From: Gryganskiella cystojenkinii
Lineage: Eukaryota > Mortierellomycota > Mortierellomycetes > Mortierellales > Mortierellaceae
Length of the DNA stretch: 14,567 nt
Assembly (NCBI GenBank): GCA_015852425.1
Contig: JAAAIG010000926.1
Location: forward strand, 1-14,567
Reading direction: 5' to 3'
Below are positions 8,964-14,567 of the stretch, piece by piece. Numbering within the stretch: position 1 is the stretch's first letter; the number at the start of each line of letters is the position of its first letter. The notes beneath the pieces were generated by a model. It made no database searches, was not told where the DNA came from, and saw only the letters and a list, made by a program, of their open reading frames with translations. The translations under genes were made by a program, and so were the position numbers.

Positions 8964-9590
8964 TTATTGTTCACTCGTGTAGGTTCTCCTGGTCGGAGTC
9001 AAATAGCGAGATCGCGCAAGGCATCGGGCATGACCTTGGAATGACAAGCTCGTCCAGTCAAGGAAATATTTCCAGGGTCGATCCTCAAACGGGGGGATAG
9101 GGTTCTCACGATTGACCTGAAGCTGGAGCACTCGCAAGAATTGCAGCTTGGATCGCTGGTCTTGCACGGTAGACAGCTCCAGCGCCTTGTCCTCAAAATC
9201 ATCTGGATCATCGCAACGAGTTCCAATTCCACAAAAGAAACGCAAAGAATCGATCGGGTCCTGGAGCAGAAAGACGTCCAGTTCAGTTGTACAACTTAAC
9301 AGTAGGTTCAACGGCAGGTTCTCTCTCAACTCGTCCGAAATCATGGAAAAAGTTTCCGAGTTTGAGGATGTGGAGAGTCTTGACAAACGGAACATGGGTC
9401 CTGACTCTGTCTTCTGTGACTTGGTCGGCTCTACAACGCTCTCGCATGCTGGCACTGATGCGGATGCGGTAATAGCCGTGACCCCGGATTCGCGGTCGAC
9501 GGTGCTGTAGCCTCTACTGTCGCCTAGGAAACTGTTGTTGACGTAACAGGTAACGGCACCCGTGCTCTCGAACCTCGTCTCCAAATCTCA
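8964..9590 (-). pseudogene. decayed minus-strand coding remnant, possibly F-box/LRR-like
   Basis: A minus-strand frame is open from 9587 to a TAA at 8966-8964, but it has no good ATG start; the first candidate is TTG at 9584. Its last third looks coding, with LRFFCGIGTRCDDPDDFEDK, LQFLRVLQLQVNRENP and FEDRPWKYFLDWTSLSFQG. The stop sits in a run of AATAAA-like sequence typical of a 3' end. Upstream, a second minus-strand frame, open between stops at 9514-9516 and 9283-9285, reads VPFVKTLHILKLGNFFHDFG. That is more like an F-box/LRR protein than the same stretch in the first frame. Coding-like text split between two frames, with no 5' end, suggests a truncated and frameshifted gene. An intact small gene with an unseen 5' exon is the alternative. 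Confidence 0.35.
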
Positions 9591-9761
9591 TCAAACGCAT
9601 AGCTCCCTCAACCAATCATCTCGAGATGCACCAGTTCCCGACAGATACTCGAGCTCAGCAAAATCTCGGCTGAATGGAGAACCTTGGCAGTGCATCTTCA
9701 GTCAGAATCTTGACATCGCTTCCTTTCCATTTCATATCACATTTCCTTTTTTCCCCCTTCC

Positions 9762-10601
9762 ATGGCAGTACTCCATGCCCTCGACCTACAAGAGATCCAG
9801 TTCACTGTCCGTAGTCACTTCCACAACGCCAAGGACCTCTTGGCCTGTATTCGTGTTCGCAAGAATTGGACCACGGACTTTACTGCTCCGTTTTTGAGAA
9901 ACCATGATTGTCGACTGTTCCACAACCTGTCGAATCCCTCTTCCCAACTAGGAGAAGTACCAACATCTGATTCGCACCGTCATCATCAAAGAGCTTTTAG
10001 TTCTCATACAGAGTTTGGGCTATGGCTGGAAACTACAACCTCGGGTCCATTGCCCGAAACTAGTGGAACTCACAGTCAAGCCGAACAAAGCCATTCGAAG
10101 GTTTTGCCTCTGGAGCAAAGTCCCCTTACAAACCCTGGTCGATATCCCCGGTGACTATGGCAAAAGTGACGATGACCACAACGGTAACGATTATGCAGAA
10201 TCAGAAGAAAAAAGGAGTGAGGACCAAGAAAACAAAGAAAAGCAGAAGCAGCTGAACCTAGCAGAGCCCATGAGCAACTCGAGGGGTTCCGTGCCGTGTT
10301 CAGGACCCTGGCTCAGCTGCATCATGTTCAGTATGTGGATCTGAGCGGTGATATCCTTAAAAAATCTCACGGTCGCAATACTATGAATCGGAACCTTGCC
10401 CTCGTCGGGATCCGCAGGACCATTGAAGCTGGTCTGGACCAGCTGAGCCATTGGAGTCAATTACGCGAGGTGGAATTGACAAACTAGGAGAGGGAGATCA
10501 AAGTCGAGGATATCTGTCGGATGAAACGCCACTGGACGGGGTTACACACGTTCAATAGCTTGGCTACGATTGCGTCTCGATTTTCTCTTGCTTTTGAATG
10601 A
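9762..10601 (+). pseudogene. F-box gene relic with two frame changes and a premature stop
   Basis: The relic opens at ATG 9762 with an F-box-like N-terminus, LDLQEIQFTVRSHF then AKDLLACIRVRKNW. Near 9950 the sense text moves to another frame (from 9952), reading KYQHLIRTVIIKELLVLIQS and CPKLVELTV, phrases typical of the segment after an F-box. After a Lys/Glu-rich stretch around 10200-10260 it moves again to a third frame, with HEQLEGFRAVFRTLAQLHHV and GLDQLSHWSQLREVELTN. That frame meets TAG at 10485-10487. The text continues past the stop as REIKVEDICRMKRHWTGLHT to TGA at 10599-10601. The tail aligns by eye with F-box protein 2: GLD.L..W.QLR.V.L before the stop, and W..HW..L after it. At about 280 codons it is also far shorter than the intact copies, so internal deletion is likely. 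Confidence 0.75.
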
Positions 10602-10714
10602 GACTGCCCGTTTGAGGGTTGAGTCATAGGAAGTCCATGAGACATTTTTACCTTTTTAAAAATAAAAGCTATGAGTGTAAATTAATACATATTTTTATTA
10701 ATAAGCTGCAGGCC

Positions 10715-10743
10715 AAAATCGACTCGAAAAGTGAGTCGATTTT
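10715..10743. repeat. perfect 11-bp inverted repeat (hairpin) with AATCGACTC/GAGTCGATT
   Basis: AAAATCGACTC (10715-10725), a 7-nt spacer, then GAGTCGATTTT (10733-10743). The arms are exact reverse complements. The arm core is the same 9-mer that is tandemly repeated 54 bp further on. Confidence 0.85.
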
Positions 10744-10796
10744 TTATCCAATAATGGTTTAAAATTATTCAGACGAAATTTGACACCCACAAAAAC

Positions 10797-10832
10797 GAGT
10801 CGATTGAGTCGATTGAGTCGATTTAGTCGATT
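10797..10832 (+). repeat. tandem array of 9-mer GAGTCGATT (3 exact + 1 variant)
   Basis: GAGTCGATT starts at 10797, 10806 and 10815. A fourth copy with one change, TAGTCGATT, is at 10824-10832, followed by T's. The array lies about 235-270 bp upstream of the ACT-domain gene ATG. Confidence 0.9.
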
Positions 10833-10973
10833 TTTTTAACTGGTCATTAATATGAAAACAAGGTTGCGCCGCAAAGCAAGGAAGGAGGACCGTACTGGTT
10901 TCAGTTTCTGATTCGTTTCATTTTACTTCTTTTCATTCCATTTTGTTCTTTTCATGCCATTCCATTCATAACA

Positions 10974-10980
10974 TATAAGA
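10974..10980 (+). promoter_or_regulatory. TATA box of the ACT-domain gene
   Basis: TATAAGA lies about 90 bp before the ATG at 11068. It is followed by a CT-rich tract and an A/C-rich leader ending CACAATGG, the classical layout of a well-expressed fungal gene. Confidence 0.55.
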
Positions 10981-11067
10981 CGGTCTATTTCGTCCCTCTT
11001 TCTCTTTTTTGTTCTTCCTCTCCTCTCCTCACTCACACAGCCCCTCAAACACACATACATATACACA

Positions 11068-11505
11068 ATGGCCATGAAACTTGAACTCGAACTGGATCCT
11101 CTTCCTTACACGATCCACCGTTTCCCTCCTTCGACTGCAGCCTCGACTTACCTGCACCTGATCGACAACCAGATCTGGTACAGCGTTACCAAGACTCCCG
11201 AGGAGATTTCTCTCGTCATTTCCCATCAGTACGACAACGAGATCAAGCCTCAGGAGAACCCATTGCTCCTCCCCAACGACGAACACAAGATCTCGTCCGG
11301 CTGGCGCTGCTTCAAGGTCAAGGGACCATTGGATTTCAGTTATGTCGGTATCATGGCCAACCTCTCTGGCGCTTTAGCCGACAACAAGATCTCGGTCTTT
11401 GTTATTAGTACCTACGATACCGATTATATCCTCGTCAAGGAAGAGTCCGCCCTTCCAGCCAAGAAGGTCTTTGAGGAGAGTGGTCATTCCGTAGAGATTT
11501 TGTAA
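11068..11505 (+). CDS. ACT-domain protein, CASTOR/COG3603-like, 145 aa
   Basis: This is a small soluble protein of the ACT_7 (CASTOR-type ACT) family. Members bind small ligands, typically amino acids. The animal CASTOR proteins sense arginine for mTORC1, but the role of short fungal and bacterial homologues is not settled. The N-terminal half carries the family motif IWYSVTKTPEEISLVISH (36-53). The C-terminal ACT fold runs from about W79 to L123, with GWRCFKVKGPLDFSYVGIM and then LADNKISVFVISTYDTDYIL, where the GP(L/I)..S..GI.A..S..LA...ISV..ISTY.TDY pattern is characteristic. The length equals that of single-chain family members. The ATG at 11068 is the first in the frame, in good context, and a second ATG follows at codon 3. 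The gene has no intron. Its codons are strongly C-ending (AAG, ATC, CTC, AAC), unlike the F-box genes around it, suggesting high expression and a conserved housekeeping role. Ligand specificity cannot be read from the sequence. Confidence 0.85.
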   Translation: MAMKLELELDPLPYTIHRFPPSTAASTYLHLIDNQIWYSVTKTPEEISLVISHQYDNEIKPQENPLLLPNDEHKISSGWRCFKVKGPLDFSYVGIMANLSGALADNKISVFVISTYDTDYILVKEESALPAKKVFEESGHSVEIL

Positions 11506-11694
11506 ATAGGAAAATAACAAACGAGAACCCAAAATAGATGTCACTGGAATGCTTTTTGAAGGTTTAATGGTATGACGAACATCAACTGTCCGAAGAGACG
11601 ATCGTCCTAGAGCTCGTGTTTGTTTGAAGTGATCCAGGCCGAGATCAAGAATCAAGGGTCGAGTCTTGGGCGCACAAACTAGAGCGCGAGCACG

Positions 11695-11715
11695 TTTTTT
11701 TTTTTTTTTTTTTTT
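11695..11715 (+). repeat. oligo-T tract (21 T) upstream of F-box gene 3
   Basis: An uninterrupted run of 21 T lies 66 bp before the F-box 3 ATG. Poly(dA:dT) tracts commonly mark nucleosome-depleted fungal promoters; that role is inferred here. Confidence 0.6.
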
Positions 11716-11781
11716 GGTTCCGTTCTTCCTCTCACAACTCCCAACTCTCGATTTCATTATTTTATCCCCAACCAAGTGTCA

Positions 11782-13851
11782 ATGACGAAACCACGCAGTC
11801 TTTCTAAGCGCTCTATCCACAGAGCCTTCAGCATCCCGGAGCTGGCCCAGTCTTTTCTCCAACACCTCGACCAAAAGACTCTTCGAGTACTCAGACTTGT
11901 CTCCAGATCCTTTGAGGAGTATTGCACCAACTACCTTTTCATCATCCTCCGCACGGAGAAATCCAGTTTCTATCACAAACTCCATGGACTCGCAGAGAGT
12001 GACAAGTTGCATCTCATCAAGTCCTTTCACCTCTCTGAATATGGCACCTGTTATTTTAATCCTTACGACCAGGGCGAAGAAGAAAGTGACAGCACCAGCC
12101 GACGAATGGAAGTCCACCTCAATCGATGTTTTCATCTCCGAGAAATCCATATCAGCGAACAGTCTCAAGGCTGGTATTACAATGATATTGCCTCCCACCC
12201 AGCTCGGTTAACATGGTCCGTGGATCGGAAAGATGACGACAATCGCATGACCCAAGCAGCGAAGCAACAGCGCCTCTGCAACTGGTCTGAGCTGTTACCC
12301 TTGGAGGGTTCTCTTTTGAGTCGACTTGAAACCCTGTCAATTGAGTTTCGAGAGGTCTTGCCCATGGACTGTAACGCATTCATGACCCGGTTGAGTCAAA
12401 GTGTCGTGTCCCAAACCCTGAAAGTATTCTCTTTCTCGGGTATTTCTACAGGTCACAAACGACCACCAAAGCTGTCGTGGGAAGCCTTTCACAACTGTAT
12501 GGTGTCGATGAAAAACCTTCAAGAGCTGAGTCTTAAATATGTCGAATCCGTCAATACCGCCTCTCCTTCACCCATGTTTTATCCGGCTGCCAATACATTG
12601 ACGCCTCTAAATGCTATCGCAGGGACGGTGAAGAGGTTGACCATCGATACCGTTGTGAAAGAATCCAAGATCAAGCTTGCGATTTTGGCCTTATTTCCAA
12701 ATGTGGAGCATCTTTATACGAGCCGGTTCGCATTTTGCGATGCACAGCTGGACGAACAATTATTCATGAGGAAGGAAGGTGGCGATAATGTTCACTCTCT
12801 GCCTGACAAGGCCACATCTGCTTCAATCAGTCCTCTTTATATTGATGGTCATTTGGCTCCGTTTCCACCATTTCCAAGACTCGTGAGTCTGGATGTTGCC
12901 AATTTGTCTGTGAATCTGTTGAATGAGTCACAACTCTTTCGGCACTGGATTCTGGATCGCAATATTGAGCCGGAGGAAGGATTTTTTGTCCGTCATCATG
13001 AAACGATTGGTCTGGCGCGGTTCCTTTCCAGGCGCTCAGTCGCCTTGCGACGGATCCACATCACTCAACAGGGGATCGAGCTGCTCAGCATGGCATTTTG
13101 TAACGCACTTGAGGAACTTAAGCTGACTGGGGAGTTCGGTTATAGACAGTTCGGATATCAAAGAAATCGGGTGCAGAACGACCACAACATAATTAATGGA
13201 ATGGAGGTCATTCTCTCAGTCCTGTTCGACAAATGGTCGCCCTGGGCTCTTCTTGAAGTCGCTCCGAGAGTACCGACAACAACCACCATGTCATGGACTT
13301 GGGAGAACAACCCAGAGATCTCGCACCCGGCTTACCTTCTACCTCCGCACATCCCCGAGATTTCGCCCCTGATTCACCCTGGACCTCCACCTCCTATGTT
13401 GACCCGAACCCTTGTACTGGAGAACCTCCCCTGGACTAGGACCCTAACAAAACTCCAACTCTCAACCTGCAAATGGTTTTATTACGGTGGTTGTCATGTG
13501 CTGGGTTTGGAACGCGTTTTTGCTTTTGTCCTCCAGCAAATGCATAGGTTGGTCGATTTCGAGATCAAGTCTTCCTTGGATAACCTCCTGATCTTTGAAG
13601 GTCTCGGTCACGGATACTCCCAAAATTCAGCAGCTCCTCTGGCACCACTCTGTTCTCGACCGGCCTGGTTTGAAGACACCGACTACCCCCACCTGGAGCG
13701 GCTGCTCATTTCTCAATCCAATAACGTTGACGATGACCGCGTTCAGCGCAAGTGGGAGATCCAGTTACAGAATCAGTTCCGATATCTCAAATATCTCACC
13801 GTCTCCAGAGGGATTGATGTGTCTCAGTTAGTAAGGACGCGGGAATGGTGA
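11782..13851 (+). CDS. F-box protein 3 (F-box-like with LRR-like region), 689 aa
   Basis: This is a third putative SCF substrate receptor. An F-box-like segment lies at residues 16 to about 55, with FSIPELAQSFLQHLDQKTL and LRVLRLVSRSFEEYCTNYLF. It resembles the F-box of F-box protein 1 (the LR.LRLVSR block) more than that of protein 2. The long C-terminal region is irregularly leucine-rich: LHLIKSFHLSEYG, LETLSIEF, LQELSLKYVE, VKRLTIDTV, LVSLDVANLSVNLL, LRRIHITQQGIELL, LEELKLTGEFG, LTKLQLSTCKW and LERLLISQSNN. A proline-rich insert (HPAYLLPPHIPEI then HPGPPPPML) sits about three quarters along. I chose the ATG at 11782 because the frame upstream offers only a GTG at 11776. The gene is a single exon. 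It starts 276 bp after the ACT-domain gene stop on the same strand, with the oligo-T tract between. Confidence 0.83.
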   Translation: MTKPRSLSKRSIHRAFSIPELAQSFLQHLDQKTLRVLRLVSRSFEEYCTNYLFIILRTEKSSFYHKLHGLAESDKLHLIKSFHLSEYGTCYFNPYDQGEEESDSTSRRMEVHLNRCFHLREIHISEQSQGWYYNDIASHPARLTWSVDRKDDDNRMTQAAKQQRLCNWSELLPLEGSLLSRLETLSIEFREVLPMDCNAFMTRLSQSVVSQTLKVFSFSGISTGHKRPPKLSWEAFHNCMVSMKNLQELSLKYVESVNTASPSPMFYPAANTLTPLNAIAGTVKRLTIDTVVKESKIKLAILALFPNVEHLYTSRFAFCDAQLDEQLFMRKEGGDNVHSLPDKATSASISPLYIDGHLAPFPPFPRLVSLDVANLSVNLLNESQLFRHWILDRNIEPEEGFFVRHHETIGLARFLSRRSVALRRIHITQQGIELLSMAFCNALEELKLTGEFGYRQFGYQRNRVQNDHNIINGMEVILSVLFDKWSPWALLEVAPRVPTTTTMSWTWENNPEISHPAYLLPPHIPEISPLIHPGPPPPMLTRTLVLENLPWTRTLTKLQLSTCKWFYYGGCHVLGLERVFAFVLQQMHRLVDFEIKSSLDNLLIFEGLGHGYSQNSAAPLAPLCSRPAWFEDTDYPHLERLLISQSNNVDDDRVQRKWEIQLQNQFRYLKYLTVSRGIDVSQLVRTREW

Positions 13852-14306
13852 TTTTCAAAAGGAAAAGTTGAGTAACGAGTAAGAAAGTTGTTTTTTATTA
13901 AGCACGCGGGGAGCGACAGTGTGTTATTTATTTTACTATGTCTGTGAGTGCCGGATGGCTCTTGCGCTAGAAAATAAACAGTCCGACGACTGCCGCGTGA
14001 TCTGTTGTTACATATCCCATGGCCATGTGGGTGAGAACTACCTCGAACCTTCATGTGGTATTGCGGGCGCCAGGCCAATTAACCATGCCCTCCATCTTAA
14101 AAACATTTTTCCTCCCTTCGTTCCATCATATTAAATATTTCTGCCAAGTTTCGTATGATCATATTTGGTGGCGCTGTCGCGCTTGATTTTTTTTTTTTTT
14201 TTTTTTTTGATTTTCTAAGGCCCCTTTTTCTTGTTCTGCGCCCCCATATTTGCTGGTGTATCGAGTGTGTTTTAAAAGAACAAAACTCGCCATCCAAAAA
14301 CCTCAT
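13852..14306. other. 3' region of F-box gene 3 and spacer to the second tRNA-like unit
   Basis: AATAAA at 13973-13978, about 120 nt after the stop, is a candidate poly(A) signal. A run of 22 T lies at 14187-14208. The open frames here are short, start poorly and show no domain, so no gene is called. Confidence 0.5.
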
Positions 14307-14499
14307 CATTCGAACAGATAGGAGAGGTGGCCGAGTGGTCTAAGGCGCTGCAACCAACGCACTTGTGCAAACTAAGATTTCTGCAGTCTGCTTCAGTGCA
14401 GTCGTGGGTTCAAATCCCTCCTTCTCCTTTACCTTTTTTTATTTATTTTTCCCTCACCAACCTAAGAAACGGTCCCTTTCCTCATCGACCTTTCGTTTC
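14307..14499 (+). repeat. tRNA-bearing direct repeat unit, copy 2
   Basis: Starts CATTCGAACAGATA like position 1 and stays similar to about 70 nt past the tRNA-like gene, with small indels and substitutions in the 3' flank. It has the same orientation as copy 1, with an offset of 14306 bp at the left edge. Confidence 0.8.
14321..14428 (+). tRNA. class II tRNA-Leu(CAA)-like gene with 22-nt intron (copy 2)
   Basis: Same architecture as the copy at 15-117. The acceptor is GGAGAGG (14321-14327) with CTTCTCC (14421-14427), now including one G.T pair. The anticodon stem is CTGCA (14348-14352) with TGCAG (14382-14386), and the anticodon CAA is at 14355-14357. The inferred intron, 14359-14380, is 5 nt longer and differs in sequence, yet still contains TTG able to pair with the anticodon. 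The T loop is TTCAAAT. Seven T's at 14434-14440 form a strong Pol III terminator. It shares C33, C37, the T-stem T.T mismatch and the T discriminator with copy 1. Confidence 0.65.
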
Positions 14500-14567
14500 G
14501 AGCCTTTTATTGTAGGACTAATCTAACCGCCGACCTGGTCGTTTGTTAGTTAACCACCGACCAATAT
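14500..14567. other. right edge, nothing recognised
   Basis: Sequence after the second repeat unit. No gene or signal is evident. Confidence 0.4.

Larger units (their letters stand above)
10602..11067. promoter_or_regulatory. intergenic region with repeats and promoter of the ACT-domain gene
   Basis: This region holds an AT-rich stretch with a 7-bp inverted repeat (ATTAATA 10681-10687, TATTAAT 10696-10702), the GAGTCGATT hairpin and tandem array listed separately, a pyrimidine tract with repeated TTTCATTCCATT-like words (10915-10970), a TATA box and a CT-rich leader. No gene was found in it. Confidence 0.5.

Noticed and set aside
10681..10702. ATTAATA/TATTAAT inverted repeat
   Set aside because: Only 7 bp in very AT-rich sequence, easily chance; recorded only within the intergenic entry.
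1..14499. Whole window as one composite transposon or LTR-type element bounded by the direct repeats
   Set aside because: No transposase, integrase or reverse transcriptase is visible between them. The repeats are tRNA genes with short flanks and lack TG..CA ends, so this reading is unsupported.
1..14567. CRISPR array, bacterial operons or phage genes
   Set aside because: No regularly spaced repeats with spacers. Genes are intron-containing or eukaryotic F-box type with TATA and AATAAA signals.

Overview
This window looks like nuclear DNA from a fungus, most probably an early-diverging, Mortierella-like lineage. The evidence is short spliceosomal introns (91-115 nt, GTAAG/GTGAG donors, AG acceptors), TATA and AATAAA signals, intron-containing class II tRNA-like genes, long oligo-T tracts upstream of genes, and several F-box/leucine-rich-repeat-type proteins. 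The lineage is an inference from gene style. No bacterial, viral or transposon coding gene was recognised.

Layout. (1) 1-185: a class II, intron-containing tRNA-Leu(CAA)-like gene with conserved flanks. (2) 697-2554, minus strand: a six-exon gene for an FAD-dependent monooxygenase of 452 aa, including an 11-nt microexon. (3) 2555-3209: the divergent promoter region shared with the first F-box gene. (4) 3210-5570, plus: F-box protein 1. (5) 5571-6786: about 1.2 kb without a convincing gene, holding one exon-like open stretch broken by a TAA. (6) 6787-8847, plus: F-box protein 2. (7) 8964 to about 9590, minus: a decayed convergent coding remnant. (8) 9762-10601, plus: an F-box pseudogene with two frame changes and an in-frame TAG. 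(9) 10602-11067: a hairpin and tandem repeats sharing the 9-mer GAGTCGATT, then the promoter of the next gene. (10) 11068-11505, plus: a small ACT-domain protein of the COG3603/CASTOR-like type. (11) 11782-13851, plus: F-box protein 3. (12) 14307-14499: a second copy of the tRNA-like unit in direct orientation.

The genes do not form a pathway. The dominant theme is a local array of F-box genes on the plus strand, three intact and one broken, interrupted by a conserved-looking small ACT protein gene. F-box proteins normally act as substrate receptors of SCF ubiquitin ligases, and such arrays often turn over quickly. The whole stretch is bracketed by two copies of the tRNA-like unit. Their exon parts are nearly identical but their introns differ, and both share the same odd anticodon loop. 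No wholly new system was found. The best leads are the tRNA-like pair, the microexon, the F-box birth-and-death array and the GAGTCGATT repeat cluster.
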